The notes below the pieces were generated by a model. That model was not told the DNA's origin. It worked only from the letters and a program-made list of their open reading frames with translations, and searched no databases. From Pseudomonas gozinkensis (lineage in GTDB: Bacteria > Pseudomonadota > Gammaproteobacteria > Pseudomonadales > Pseudomonadaceae), in the NCBI RefSeq assembly GCF_014863585.1, contig NZ_CP062253.1, forward strand, positions 6,376,001 through 6,440,000: a stretch of 64,000 bases of DNA, in the 5' to 3' direction. Below are positions 36,001 through 45,010 of the stretch, piece by piece; within the stretch, counting starts at the first letter, position 1, and every line of letters starts with the position of its first letter. The position numbers and the translations under genes were made by a program.

Positions 36001-36624
36001 CAGCAGAGTGGTCCAGGCGCTGCCGTCGACTTCCGAATCCGGCTGGGTCAGGTAGCGGCCGGCGGTGTCGATCAGCACACCGTGGTCGGCGAAGTACCAG
36101 TCGCAATGACGGGTGCCGTGGGTGTCGCGGGTCAGCTTGCGGTCGATCTTGTTGATCGGGAATTCCAGCCCGGAGAAGTCCAGCAGGCTGGTCTTGCCGC
36201 TGGCCTGCGGGCCGATCAGCAAGTACCACGGCAGATCACTGCGCCAGCGCTCGCTGCGGCCGCGATACAGGCTCGAAGTCTTGAGGGTTTTCAGGGCGTC
36301 CTTGAAACGCTCCTTCAACTCTTTCTGCTCTTCTTCGATCAGGTCGTCGCGACGGATACGGTCCTGGCCGTCTTCGGTTTCTTCGACGGCTTTCTTGCGG
36401 ATACCGGCGCGCCAGCTGACGAAGACCATGGTCAGGCCCCAGATCAGGAACAGCACGCTGATGGTCAGCAACCGGGAGGTCGAACCTTCCCAGAACTTGT
36501 AGTCATCCACCGCCAACAGCGGGCCGACGAACCACACCAGCAGCGCCACAAACAGCACCAGCAGCAGGGTCCAGACCCAGGTCTGGCGCAGGAAGGCGCC
36601 GACTTTCTTGAAAAACTTTTTCAT
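33085..36624 (-). CDS. tssM: T6SS membrane complex protein TssM (IcmF)
   Basis: A large inner-membrane protein of 1179 residues. TM segments lie at about 16-36 (TWVWTLLLVLFVALLVWFVG) and 52-70 (LLTISVLFLIWGLTMVFVSW), then a cytoplasmic NTPase-like domain with Walker A GPQASGKT (about 138-145), a third TM (ALYVGALGALALFGMLWAGG) and a long periplasmic region ending in the IcmF-C type segment (FKWPTDAEDGRTSLVMD... GPWSLFRLFD). With TssL and TssJ it forms the trans-envelope complex. The ATG at 36624 gives the family N-terminus; 17 upstream codons in frame are basic low-complexity and rejected. Confidence 0.95.
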   Translation of the reverse strand: MKKFFKKVGAFLRQTWVWTLLLVLFVALLVWFVGPLLAVDDYKFWEGSTSRLLTISVLFLIWGLTMVFVSWRAGIRKKAVEETEDGQDRIRRDDLIEEEQKELKERFKDALKTLKTSSLYRGRSERWRSDLPWYLLIGPQASGKTSLLDFSGLEFPINKIDRKLTRDTHGTRHCDWYFADHGVLIDTAGRYLTQPDSEVDGSAWTTLLELLRKRRRGRPLNGVLVTIPVETLTGGSEQDIDTLARQVRARLQDVYQKLHVDVPVYLVLSKADKLLGFDEFFDQLTREESDQVLGTSFRKDQVGTDVAVLRGEFEELLRRLNSQVIMRMHSERDTQRRGRILDFPHQMGQIGERLCLFVDMAFTGNRYQRATLLRGFYLTSAPHLTHEMDSTTAGIGASLGMSAGVLPTLRSGRSRFIHHLLSRVIFPESDLAGLDKRERSRIHWGQRALYVGALGALALFGMLWAGGFSANWERLENLRNLAQNWTQQRTALSPRDDAMGTLKTLDTSYAATQVFPKKGDASYHERMGLYQGQDVNPVVKEAYERELEKQLLPRVATLLEGQIRANMKDREKLINSLRAYLMLNMKDRRDAAWLKDWIAADWSQRYTGNTAVQNGLNTHLERLLQQPFIYPLNEQLVTQARQVLRSESLATVVYRMLREQARNLPDYRFSQHLGPQGSLFIGTEYVIPGFYTQTGYQQYFSVQGASLVTDILRDNWVLGEGAGISDMDLRRLMVELEQLYFRDYANYWSEAVGQVALPPISDAGEGAEQLAGLTSANSPVLALLTEVRENTRFQAAPEPVDEAGDAADALAGQKGKLGKVGKLASAVADKASAMNVAKNLPDTAKKSLQRRFEPLHKLLDDNNGPAADLTPAFTALNDLQLQLAGLARSSTPEQAAFELAKTRMSGQRDALTNLRNASGRLPRPLSVWFNVLAEDSWRLVLNDAYQYLNGRYQNELYSVYGKTISKRYPFSASSTSDVAISDFREFFRAQGTIDRFFDSYMRPFVSGDPGNYRMRSIDGRSLPVSKVFLDQMAAALNIRQSFFSINPAEPTVQFKLEPYTLDPAVSRSEFKFGDKTMEYRHGPILPMTFKWPTDAEDGRTSLVMDKMAGRPIGIEKNSGPWSLFRLFDLMQTEYLTGRDVLVLKADVGGLRANYLLTSQRTPNPFDMGVMRTFRMPVQL

Positions 36625-36637
36625 CACACGTCCCTGT

Positions 36638-37513
36638 TTACGGCTGCGACTGCGGCTGGACCGCGGCCGGATCAAGCGGCTGATAAGGTTGCAGAACGGT
36701 GTCGCGCTGCTCGCCCAAGACCCAGGCGAAGCCCGAATACATCATCACCAGGCAGACGAAGGTGAACAGCACCACCATCCACGCCGGCACGATGCGCACC
36801 AGGTTGCGGCGCTGATCGTTGAGGCCTTCCCACTGCGGCGACAATTCACGCGGCACGTCGCCACGCAACTGACGGATCTGCCGGTACAGGGCGTCGCGGA
36901 TGCCTTCGAGTTCCAGCATGCCGCGCGCTTGTACGCGGTACTTGCCCTCGAAACCGAGGGACAGGCACAGGTACATCAGCTCCAGCATCGGCAGGTGCTT
37001 GACCGGGTTTTTCGACAGCCGATCGAGCAACTGGAAAAACTTCTCGCCACCGAAGGTTTCGTTGTGGAAGCTGCTGAGCAGGCTCATCTGCGACCACTCG
37101 CTTTCGTTGCCCCACGGCGTGGTCACGACGGCTTCGTCGACCACGGTGCAGAGCACGTAACGGGCGGCCATCACCTGGCTGCTTTCGGCGCCGTTGTGCA
37201 GGGCGCGCACTTCAAACAGCTTGAGCCCGGCGGTCAGGCGCTCGTTGAGCGCGTAGAGGTCTTCGCGGGTTTCGCTGTGCTTGAGGCGCACCACTTCCGA
37301 CAGCAGTTCGGATGACGCCGCCACCAGCGAATTAAGGCTGATGTTGAAGGCTTCCGCCGGACGCAGGCGCGCGGCGTAGATCATCCGTTCTTCCAGTTGT
37401 TCGAAGCGCGGTGGCGCAGCGAAGTCGGTCAGCGGACTCGCCGCCGGGCCATGGCCCTGACGGTCGAGCAGGACGGTTTTGTCGTCCTGGTTGTGTTCCA
37501 TGTCCTTGATCAT
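36638..37513 (-). CDS. tssL: T6SS membrane complex protein TssL (DotU)
   Basis: A 291-residue DotU-type protein: cytoplasmic N-terminal helices with SLLSSFHNETFGGEKFFQLLDR and LELMYLCLSLGFEGKYRV, then one C-terminal TM (VPAWMVVLFTFVCLVMMYSGFAW). There is no OmpA/peptidoglycan-binding C-terminal extension, so anchoring would come from other subunits. The start at 37513 has AGGAA at -14; the internal Met at 37501 is less well placed. It is 13 bases before tssM. Confidence 0.94.
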   Translation of the reverse strand: MIKDMEHNQDDKTVLLDRQGHGPAASPLTDFAAPPRFEQLEERMIYAARLRPAEAFNISLNSLVAASSELLSEVVRLKHSETREDLYALNERLTAGLKLFEVRALHNGAESSQVMAARYVLCTVVDEAVVTTPWGNESEWSQMSLLSSFHNETFGGEKFFQLLDRLSKNPVKHLPMLELMYLCLSLGFEGKYRVQARGMLELEGIRDALYRQIRQLRGDVPRELSPQWEGLNDQRRNLVRIVPAWMVVLFTFVCLVMMYSGFAWVLGEQRDTVLQPYQPLDPAAVQPQSQP

Positions 37514-37518
37514 GTCGG

Positions 37519-38850
37519 TCAGTTCCTGATGGCCCAGAATTTCAGTTCAAGCTCGGCAAATTCGCCGGACACGTGGAACGCGAAGCCGCCGGAGCGCTCG
37601 AGTTGCGCCAGGTCTTCGGAACTGAGTTCGAGGATGAAATAGGTTTTGTTGGAGTGGAACGCGATCTGCCGCGGGGCCACCGGCAACGGTTTGACCTTGA
37701 TCCCCGGCAGGTGCAGGTTGACCAGTTGGCGGATGCGCTCCACCGGGCCGACCTTGAGGTGCGCAGGCAAGCGGTTGCGCAGTTCTTCGGAGTCGCAGTT
37801 GGCACTGGCTGCCAGCACGAACGACGCCGAGCCCAGCAGTTTGTGGTCGTGCAGCGGCGACACGATGATCCCGTACTGACGCGCTTGCAGGATCAGCTCG
37901 ATGGCGTGTTGTTCCAGCACCATCGACAGCACCTGACGGATTGACTCCATCAGTTTGCGGAAGCTCGCGCCCTGGTCGGCGTGGGAGTAGCGACTGTCCA
38001 GACGCGGGCGTTTGCTGTCGCTGGAGAAGGTCGCCAGATCGCCGAGCATGGTCAGCAGCGTGCGGTACAACTCCTCCGGGTGGACCTGCTCCAGACCCAG
38101 GTAGTGGCGCAGCAGCAGTTCGGTGCGGTTGATCAGTTGCAGCATCATGAAGTCGCCGATCTCCGCGCCGCCGACCTTGCCGTTCGAACGAATGCGCTCG
38201 GCAATGGTGTCGCCACGGTGACCGAGCATGCTGATCACTTCTTTCAGGCACGACAGCAGGTAGCTGGAGGCGTGGGCCTGAATGTAGGTCGGCACGAAGT
38301 CCGGATCGAGGCTGATCACGCCGTCCGGTGTGGTGTCGAGCACGTCGCAGATCTTCAGCTTCACGTAGGCCTGGTCGCTCTGCTGCTCGCCGAGCAACAG
38401 TTTGAAGTCCGGGCGACCGCATTTGACCTGGCTCGCCGAATCGTCGCCGGCGTTGGAGTCGGCCACTTCGGTTTCATAGGCGGTGTAACGCGCCAGCACG
38501 TCGGACTGCTCCGGGCGGCGGGCCTCGATGTGGTTACCGGTGACCAGCGGCAGCGCCAGGTAGATCGGCATGTTGCCGGTGTTCGGCGGCACGTCCAGCG
38601 CCAGCGGCTCGGTGTTGCCACCGAGTTCGAACAGGCTGCCGTCCGGCAGGATCCCCGAGGCTTCACTGATCACCAGTTTGCCCATGTTGAGGAACTGCAA
38701 GTCGATCTCAAGGTTCAGGAAACCCCAGGTGTAGCCGCCCAGCAACTGGGTGCGGGTCTTCATCTGGTGATCGTAGTAGCGGTCGTTGTGCTGGAAGTGC
38801 TGCGGACGCAGCAGCATGCCTTCCTGCCAGATGACTTTATGGGTATTCAT
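37519..38850 (-). CDS. tssK: T6SS baseplate protein TssK
   Basis: TssK links the baseplate wedges to the membrane complex. The 443-residue protein starts MNTHKVIWQEGMLLRPQHFQ, the family signature, and continues with DPDFVPTYIQAHASSYL and the C-terminal shoulder domain. It begins 2 bases after tssJ and ends 5 bases before tssL. Confidence 0.95.
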   Translation of the reverse strand: MNTHKVIWQEGMLLRPQHFQHNDRYYDHQMKTRTQLLGGYTWGFLNLEIDLQFLNMGKLVISEASGILPDGSLFELGGNTEPLALDVPPNTGNMPIYLALPLVTGNHIEARRPEQSDVLARYTAYETEVADSNAGDDSASQVKCGRPDFKLLLGEQQSDQAYVKLKICDVLDTTPDGVISLDPDFVPTYIQAHASSYLLSCLKEVISMLGHRGDTIAERIRSNGKVGGAEIGDFMMLQLINRTELLLRHYLGLEQVHPEELYRTLLTMLGDLATFSSDSKRPRLDSRYSHADQGASFRKLMESIRQVLSMVLEQHAIELILQARQYGIIVSPLHDHKLLGSASFVLAASANCDSEELRNRLPAHLKVGPVERIRQLVNLHLPGIKVKPLPVAPRQIAFHSNKTYFILELSSEDLAQLERSGGFAFHVSGEFAELELKFWAIRN

Positions 38851-38852
38851 GA

Positions 38853-39362
38853 TCAGTCATCCGCCTTGGCGAGCACTTCGTTGGTCTTGCGGATACCGGC
38901 CTGATCCAGGGTCAGATCGGCTTCGGTGACTTCCAGCGGCGTGATCGGGAACGTGTGGCGCCACTTGGTTTCCGGCAGGTCGCGGTACGCGGCGAGGATG
39001 CCGATGAAGCGGCTGCCCTCCTCCACACTCAGCTTCAGTTCCACGGTTTCACCCGGGCGCAGTTCGAGTTCTTCGCTGGCCACCAGATCCGGGTTGAGAG
39101 ATTCCTTGGCGCGCTCGTAGAGGCTGAAGAAATCGGCGTTCTCGAACGTCACCGGGTGCTTGAGTTCGAACAGGCGCACCACGATCGGCGACGGACGACC
39201 GTTGAGGTCCGGGTTCAGCTGATCGCTGCCGGTCAGCTTCAGGTTGATCTTGGTCACTTTCGAATACGGCGACAGCGACGAGCAACCGGCGAGCAGCACC
39301 AAAAGGGTGAGCGCGGTCAGCGTCTTGAAAAAAGCGGTCGAGCGGCGAGACATGCGCATCAT
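38853..39362 (-). CDS. tssJ: T6SS outer-membrane lipoprotein TssJ
   Basis: A 169-residue lipoprotein with signal and lipobox LLAGC (Cys near residue 26), followed by a beta-sandwich TssJ domain (NGRPSPIVVRLFELKHPVTFENADFFSLYE; GSRFIGILAAYRDLPETKWRH). It binds the TssM periplasmic domain and anchors the complex to the outer membrane. The start ATG at 39362 overlaps the fha stop (ATGA). Alternative Met codons 4 residues on would not change the signal. In P. aeruginosa HSI-II this is lip2. Confidence 0.93.
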   Translation of the reverse strand: MMRMSRRSTAFFKTLTALTLLVLLAGCSSLSPYSKVTKINLKLTGSDQLNPDLNGRPSPIVVRLFELKHPVTFENADFFSLYERAKESLNPDLVASEELELRPGETVELKLSVEEGSRFIGILAAYRDLPETKWRHTFPITPLEVTEADLTLDQAGIRKTNEVLAKADD

Positions 39363-40552
39363 CCTTGGTGGTCGGTGTGGAGGGTGGAGATCAGGCGGAT
39401 CTGTTCTTCGTAGGCCTGGGCGAAGTCGCGGGCCAGCAGGCGCTCGCTCCAGTCGTCGTCCTGACGCAGCGCATGGTGGTAACGGTTGAACGCTCTCCAG
39501 CGCCCGCCAGCGGTGGCGAGCAACGGTTTGTTGTCACGCTCGAAACGCAGGGTCAGTTGCTCCGGCGAGAAGTGCTCGAGTGTGCCGCGCACCGCCGCGC
39601 GGCTGGCGGTCAGCAGCGCCACCTGATGCGCCTGCAAGTCGCGGAACGCGCGGGAGATCGCCTGATCGGCCGGCAAGTGGCCCGGCTTGTTCGGCTGCAA
39701 CAGGATGTCCAGCGCTTCGCTCGGGTCGACGGCGAATTTCAACGGATTCTTGTTGGTGCCTTGCACGGTGGTCTGGGCCAGACGCAACTCGTTCTTCAGC
39801 TCCGAACGGGTGCGCAGGCTCTGTTGCAGACCGCCGACGCTCTGGCGCAGCAAACGTGCAGCGTTCAGCGCGAGGGCTTCACGCTCGTCGTGGCTGAGGT
39901 TCTTCACGTTCACGCCGAGGGCCGCGCCGAATTTATCCCAGAAGGTTTCGCTCTGACGCTCGACCTCTTTCGGTGCCGGTGCAGGTTCAGGCTTGGGCTC
40001 GACGATCAGCTCCGGCACCATCAGGCTTTCCATGTCGATGCGCGCGTAGTCGGCGCGCTGACGGGAGTCTTCAGGGTCGGTAACCGGTGCGAGCATTTCC
40101 TCGAATTCCGAGTACACGCGTTCTTGCTGCTCCAGCGACTTCAGTGGGTCGAGGTCGAGGAACGCGTCATCCGGAATGATGGTTCCGGCGGCGCGTGGCA
40201 GGCCGACTTCACCGTCGAAGGTCGCCGGGTCGCGCACCAGTCGTGCACGAATCTCGAAATCGCCCAGCACGTAGGTGCTGCCGTGCTCGATGCGCACCGG
40301 TTCGCCCTTGTGCAGGCGTGCGCCGCTGTCGCCGTCCTGAACACCGTTGCTGCTGGTGTCGGTCAGGAAAAACGTGCCCTCGCGATAGCTGACAATCGCG
40401 TGGTGATTGGACAAGTGACGCTTGCGGTCAGGGATGATCCAGTCGCAGTCCTCGCCCCGCCCGATCACGCCACCGGCCTGTTTGAAGGTCCGCTGGCACA
40501 GCTCGGTGGGCACGAACTGCTTGGTGTTCAGCATTTCGAAAACCAATTCCAT
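39359..40552 (-). CDS. fha: T6SS FHA-domain protein (Fha2/TagH-like)
   Basis: A 397-residue protein with an N-terminal FHA domain (GVIGRGEDCDWIIPDRKRHLSNHHAIVSYREGTFFLTDTSSNGV, binding phosphothreonine) and a C-terminal helical TagH-like domain (LKFAVDPSEALDILL; ALLTASRAAVRGTLEHFSPEQLTLRF). It is the expected substrate/scaffold for the Stk1/Stp1 pair. It lies between tssJ and the small orfX, as in HSI-II. Confidence 0.93.
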   Translation of the reverse strand: MELVFEMLNTKQFVPTELCQRTFKQAGGVIGRGEDCDWIIPDRKRHLSNHHAIVSYREGTFFLTDTSSNGVQDGDSGARLHKGEPVRIEHGSTYVLGDFEIRARLVRDPATFDGEVGLPRAAGTIIPDDAFLDLDPLKSLEQQERVYSEFEEMLAPVTDPEDSRQRADYARIDMESLMVPELIVEPKPEPAPAPKEVERQSETFWDKFGAALGVNVKNLSHDEREALALNAARLLRQSVGGLQQSLRTRSELKNELRLAQTTVQGTNKNPLKFAVDPSEALDILLQPNKPGHLPADQAISRAFRDLQAHQVALLTASRAAVRGTLEHFSPEQLTLRFERDNKPLLATAGGRWRAFNRYHHALRQDDDWSERLLARDFAQAYEEQIRLISTLHTDHQG

Positions 40553-40570
40553 GTTTGATGCTCCTTGCGG

Positions 40571-40711
40571 TCACTTGCCGCGATTGACCGCCTGCGGATC
40601 ACCCAACGGGCGGTAATCGTTATCGTTGAATTTGTAATTGCCGCTGCAGCCGCCGAGGCCGCATAGAACGACGAGGGTCAGCAGGACAGCGTGCCAGTGA
40701 CGAACAGACAT
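40571..40711 (-). CDS. OrfX-type 46-residue lipoprotein of the T6SS operon
   Basis: This gene is short but well supported. The ATG at 40711 is preceded by GGAG at 8 bases, and the product starts MSVRHWHAVLLTLVVLCGLG, with a lipobox GLGGC at residue 22. The mature part is about 25 residues (SGNYKFNDNDYRPLGDPQAV...). P. aeruginosa HSI-II has a small gene (orfX) at the same place between the sigma-54 activator and fha2. Function is unknown; it may modulate the membrane complex in the periplasm. Confidence 0.85.
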   Translation of the reverse strand: MSVRHWHAVLLTLVVLCGLGGCSGNYKFNDNDYRPLGDPQAVNRGK

Positions 40712-40742
40712 CAGAGGGTCTCCAGGTGTAGACAAAGCACAA

Positions 40743-40767
40743 AGCGCCGACCCTCTCGGGCGGCGCT
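40743..40767 (-). terminator. Hairpin between the activator gene and orfX
   Basis: On the - strand AGCGCCG and CGGCGCT pair around 11 bases and are followed by TTTG. It sits 38 bases after the activator stop and 31 bases before orfX, and could attenuate transcription from the upstream half of the T6SS operon into the downstream half. Confidence 0.45.
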
Positions 40768-40804
40768 GAAATAGGTGTTCGAGGTGAATCCGACGGACTT
40801 TCGC

Positions 40805-42340
40805 CTACCCATCGAAATCACCCAGATTGATGTTCAAGCGGCCGAGCCGGTACAGCAGCGTGCGCCGCGGCAAGCCCAGTTCGCGGGCGGCGAGCGTCTG
40901 GTTGCCGTCGTTCTTGCGCAGGCAATCGAGCAGCAGATTGCGTTCGACCGCTTCCAGTCGTTCACGCAGATTGAGGCCGCAGTGGTCTTCCGGCGTCGGC
41001 GCCGATTCCAGACGCAGCGAGAAATGCTCGGCCAGCAACTCGCCGCCCTCGCACAACAGCACCGCGCGCTCGACCAGGCCCTTGAGTTCACGCACGTTGC
41101 CGGGGAAGGTGTAACCGGACAGATGCTCCAGCGCCGCGTCCGACCAGCGCACCGGATCACGCTGCAGGAAAGTGCAGGCCTTGTCGGCGAAGTGTTTGGC
41201 CAGGTCGAGGATGTCGCCTTCGCGCTGACGCAGGGCCGGCAATTCAATCGGGAATTGCGCGAGGCGGTAGTACAGGTCCTCGCGGAATTTGCCTTCGCTG
41301 ACCAGCACCGACAGGTCGCGGTGCGTCGCGGCGATGATGCGCACGTCGATCTTGTGGGTGTCGTTGGAACCCAGCGGACGGATCTCGCCTTCCTGCAACA
41401 CACGCAGCAACTTGGCTTGCAGCGACAGCGGCATGTCGCCGATTTCATCGAGCAACAGGGTGCCGCCGTTGGCCGCATCGAACAGCCCGGCACGGTCACG
41501 GTCGGCGCCGGTGAACGCGCCTTTGCGGTAGCCGAACAGCTCGCTTTCCAGCAGGTTTTCCGGGAACGCCGCGCAGTTCTGCACGATGAACGCCTGGGAC
41601 CGGCGCGGGCCGCAATCGTGGATCGCCCGCGCGACCACTTCCTTGCCGGTGCCAGTCTCGCCACGCAACAGCACGGTGTACGGGCTGTGCAGGACTTTGC
41701 TGATCAGCGAGTAGGTCTGGCGCATCGCTGCACTCTTGCCGATCAGGCCGTAGCCGCTGGCACTCGGCAGGCTGCGCACGACCGGTGCGGCAGCATCCAC
41801 TGGCTGGCGCAGGCGTTGCAGCAAGTGCAACTGACCAAGCACGAACGAACCGAGTTGGCCGAGAGAATCGGCAAACCCTTGCAGGTTGATGTGGCGACGA
41901 CTGGCGCACAGCAACAGACCTTCGACGGCCTTCTGCTGATTGACCAGCGGCACGCACAACAGCGACTGCCACGGCGCGGACGACGCCGGCAGAAAACTGG
42001 TTTCGTGCAGGCTGCCACCCAGGTCATCGAAGCTCACCACGCGGTTCTGGCACAGGGCGAACTGCAACAGTTGCTCGCCGTTGTAATCCGCCGGCAGGCT
42101 CGCCGCGCTGCGCGGTTGCAGCACGCCGTCGAGGCACTCAGCGTTCATCCCCAGCGACGTGTGCGTGGCGTCCAGCAAGTACAACTGCGTCAGTTCGCAA
42201 CCGCTCAGCCCGGCCAGACCGCGCACGAAATCACCCAGCAGCGCAGCACTGTCCGCCGCGCGCGACAGGCTGGCGAACTGCGCCAGCAAGGCTTCGGCAT
42301 AGAGCAGTGGCTGCGGCACTTGAGTGAACATCACACTCAC
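40805..42340 (-). CDS. sfa2: T6SS-linked sigma-54 activator (Sfa2-like)
   Basis: A 511-residue enhancer-binding protein. An N-terminal GAF-like sensor (about 20-180) is followed by the AAA+ domain with Walker A GETGTGKE (227-234), the sigma-54 loop GAFTGA (274-279) and Walker [12 protein letters not shown]. The C-terminal Fis-type HTH reads [20 protein letters not shown]. It probably activates sigma-54 promoters of hcp/vgrG or the T6SS operon itself, as Sfa proteins do in P. aeruginosa HSI-II/III. It starts 1 base after the clpV stop. Confidence 0.94.
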   Translation of the reverse strand: MSVMFTQVPQPLLYAEALLAQFASLSRAADSAALLGDFVRGLAGLSGCELTQLYLLDATHTSLGMNAECLDGVLQPRSAASLPADYNGEQLLQFALCQNRVVSFDDLGGSLHETSFLPASSAPWQSLLCVPLVNQQKAVEGLLLCASRRHINLQGFADSLGQLGSFVLGQLHLLQRLRQPVDAAAPVVRSLPSASGYGLIGKSAAMRQTYSLISKVLHSPYTVLLRGETGTGKEVVARAIHDCGPRRSQAFIVQNCAAFPENLLESELFGYRKGAFTGADRDRAGLFDAANGGTLLLDEIGDMPLSLQAKLLRVLQEGEIRPLGSNDTHKIDVRIIAATHRDLSVLVSEGKFREDLYYRLAQFPIELPALRQREGDILDLAKHFADKACTFLQRDPVRWSDAALEHLSGYTFPGNVRELKGLVERAVLLCEGGELLAEHFSLRLESAPTPEDHCGLNLRERLEAVERNLLLDCLRKNDGNQTLAARELGLPRRTLLYRLGRLNINLGDFDG

Positions 42341-42341
42341 C

Positions 42342-44999
42342 TCAGGCGAACTCGCAGGTCACGCTGGCTTCACCGTCGAGCGTCGCATGCACGCGCTTGA
42401 GGCTTTCACCTGTGGCCATGGCATCGAGCAAGCGGTCGGCCACCAGCGGCAGCACGTGCTGGTCGAGCAAGTGGTCGATCAGGCGCGCACCGCTTTCGCT
42501 TTGAGTGCAACGCTCGGACAGGTGATCGACGAGGTTCTGGCACCAGGTGAAATCCAGCTGGCGACGGTTCAGACGCTCGCCCAGACGACCGAGTTTGATC
42601 TCGATCAGCTCGCGCAGCACCGGGCCGCCGACCGGGTAGTACGGCACCACTTTCATCCGCGCCAGCAGCGCCGGTTTGAAGTGTTTGCTGAGCACCGGGC
42701 GAATGGTTTCTTCCAGCACTTCCGCGGTCGGACGCGCGCCGTCTTCGCACAGGTCGCTGATCTTGTCGCTGCCCAGGTTCGAGGTCATCAGGATCAGCGT
42801 GTTGCGGAAGTCGATCTCACGACCCTCGCCGTCGTTGGCCACGCCTTTGTCGAAGATTTGGTAGAACAGGTTGAGCACGTCCGGATCAGCCTTCTCGACT
42901 TCGTCGAGCAATACCACCGAATACGGCTTCTGGCGCACGGCTTCGGTGAGCATGCCGCCCTCGCCGTAACCGACGTAACCTGGCGGTGCACCGATCAGGC
43001 GGGAAACGGTGTGCTTCTCCTGGAACTCGGACATGTTGATGGTGGTGATGAAACGGTCGCCGCCGTACAGCAGGTCGGCGAGCGCCAGGGCGGTTTCGGT
43101 TTTGCCGACGCCACTCGGGCCCACCAGCAGGAACACGCCGACCGGTGCGTCAGGCTTGTTCAGGCCGGCAGCGGTGGCACGCATCGAGCGATCCAGTGCG
43201 TGCACGGCTTGTTCCTGACCGCGAATGCGGGTGCGCAGGTCGGTGGCGAAGCTTGCGACTTTGGCGTTGTGCTCACGGGCCAGTTGCGCCAGTGGCACGC
43301 CGGTCCAGGCGCTGATCACTTCGGCCACCAGACGTGGGCAGACTTCGAAGCTGACCAGACGCTCTTTGACCTGAGCGGCGGTCAGGGCGCTGTGGGTTTC
43401 GTTGAGTTGCGCTTCCAGTGCTTCGACGCTTTGGCCTTCTTCAACTTCAGCAGCAACGGTTTCGATCACGGTGCCTTCGGCGTCTTCCTCAACAGTGACC
43501 ACCGGCTCGACCGCAGCGGCTTCACGGGCCTTGGCCAGTTGCTGACGCAGTTCCAGCAGGCGCTCGGCCAGCTGTTTCTGCTCGGTCCACAGGGTTTCCA
43601 GTGCGACCATTTCCGCTTCGGCTTCGTCCAGACGCGCTTCCAGTGCCTCCAGCGCTTCGTGGTCGATCAGCAGACCGGCTTCGGCATCGCGGCGCAGGGC
43701 CTGACGCTGACGGCCACCTTCAGCCAGCTCGCCACGCAGGCGCTCCAGGCTTTCCGGGGCAGCGGCGAGGCTGATGCGAACACGTGCGCACGCGGTGTCG
43801 AGCACATCGACAGCCTTGTCTGGCAGTTGCCGACCGGCCAGGTAACGGGCGGACAGTTCCGCTGCCGAGACCACCGCGTCATCGCGCAGGTAGATGCCGT
43901 GGCTCTTCTCGTAGACCTGCGCCAGACCACGCAGGATGGTCACCGCTTCGCTCACGGTCGGTTCGTGCAGTTGAACCGGCTGGAAACGACGGGCCAGCGC
44001 CGGGTCTTTCTCGAAGTATTTCTTGTACTCGGCCCAGGTTGTCGCGGCGATGGTGCGCAGTTCGCCACGGGCCAGCGCCGGCTTCAGCAGGTTGGCCGCG
44101 TCGGAGCCGCCAGCGTTGCCGCCCGCGCCGATCAGGGTGTGGGCTTCGTCGATGAACAGGATGATCGGCTTCGGCGAGGCTTTGACCTCGTCGATCACGC
44201 CTTTCAGACGACGCTCGAATTCACCTTTGACGCTGGCGCCGGCCTGCAACAGGCCCATGTCCAGCGACAGCAGCTCGACGCCCTTGAGCACTTGCGGCAC
44301 TTCACCGGCAGCGATGCGCGAGGCCAGGCCTTCGACGATGGCGGTTTTACCGACACCGGCTTCACCGACCACGATCGGGTTGTTCTTGCGGCGACGGGCG
44401 AGGATGTCGACCATCTGGCGGATCGCGCCATCGCGGCACAGCACCGGGTCGAGTTTGCCGTCGCGGGCCTGTTGGGTCAGGTTGTGAGTGAAGCGCTCCA
44501 GCAGCGATTCGCCCTGGGCGGCCGGTTTGCCGTTGGCCGCCGCCTGAGGCTGTTGCGACAGGGCAAATTCCTTCAGACGATCGATGTTCAGTTTGGCGAG
44601 CAGTGGCTGGTAGCGGCTGCCGGCGTAGCGCATCGGGTTGCGCAGCAGCGCAAGGATCAGCGCCGCGTCTTCGACCGAGGTCTGGCCCAGTTCAAGGTTG
44701 GCCACCAGCAGCGCGTCTTGCAGCCACTGCACCAGTTCCGGGGCAAAAACCGGGTTGCGCGAAGCGCTGTGCTCGACCCGCGATTGCAGGGCGGCGCTCA
44801 GTTCGCCGGCATCAACGTCGGCATCCTGCAGTGCGCGGGAGAGCAGACCGTTAGGGCGCTCCAGCAGGCCGAGCATCAGGTCTTCGACCAGAATCTTGCT
44901 GCCGCCACGAGCCACGCAGCGCTCGGCCGAACGCTCCAGATCGCGACGGGTTTCGGCGTCCAGCGCCTGGATGAGTTGTTGCAGGTCTACGTTGATCAT
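42342..44999 (-). CDS. clpV: T6SS sheath-recycling AAA+ ATPase ClpV (TssH)
   Basis: ClpV disassembles contracted TssB/TssC sheaths. The 885-residue protein has an N-terminal double Clp domain, AAA+ module 1 (Walker A GEAGVGKTAIVEGLA), a ClpB-type coiled-coil middle domain (ALEARLDEAEAEMVALETLW), AAA+ module 2 (GPSGVGKTETALALA) and a small C-terminal domain. The middle region includes an acidic insert (VEPVVTVEEDAEGTVIETVAAEVEEG). It starts 11 bases after tssG. Confidence 0.96.
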   Translation of the reverse strand: MINVDLQQLIQALDAETRRDLERSAERCVARGGSKILVEDLMLGLLERPNGLLSRALQDADVDAGELSAALQSRVEHSASRNPVFAPELVQWLQDALLVANLELGQTSVEDAALILALLRNPMRYAGSRYQPLLAKLNIDRLKEFALSQQPQAAANGKPAAQGESLLERFTHNLTQQARDGKLDPVLCRDGAIRQMVDILARRRKNNPIVVGEAGVGKTAIVEGLASRIAAGEVPQVLKGVELLSLDMGLLQAGASVKGEFERRLKGVIDEVKASPKPIILFIDEAHTLIGAGGNAGGSDAANLLKPALARGELRTIAATTWAEYKKYFEKDPALARRFQPVQLHEPTVSEAVTILRGLAQVYEKSHGIYLRDDAVVSAAELSARYLAGRQLPDKAVDVLDTACARVRISLAAAPESLERLRGELAEGGRQRQALRRDAEAGLLIDHEALEALEARLDEAEAEMVALETLWTEQKQLAERLLELRQQLAKAREAAAVEPVVTVEEDAEGTVIETVAAEVEEGQSVEALEAQLNETHSALTAAQVKERLVSFEVCPRLVAEVISAWTGVPLAQLAREHNAKVASFATDLRTRIRGQEQAVHALDRSMRATAAGLNKPDAPVGVFLLVGPSGVGKTETALALADLLYGGDRFITTINMSEFQEKHTVSRLIGAPPGYVGYGEGGMLTEAVRQKPYSVVLLDEVEKADPDVLNLFYQIFDKGVANDGEGREIDFRNTLILMTSNLGSDKISDLCEDGARPTAEVLEETIRPVLSKHFKPALLARMKVVPYYPVGGPVLRELIEIKLGRLGERLNRRQLDFTWCQNLVDHLSERCTQSESGARLIDHLLDQHVLPLVADRLLDAMATGESLKRVHATLDGEASVTCEFA

Positions 45000-45010
45000 G
45001 GCTCACGTCC

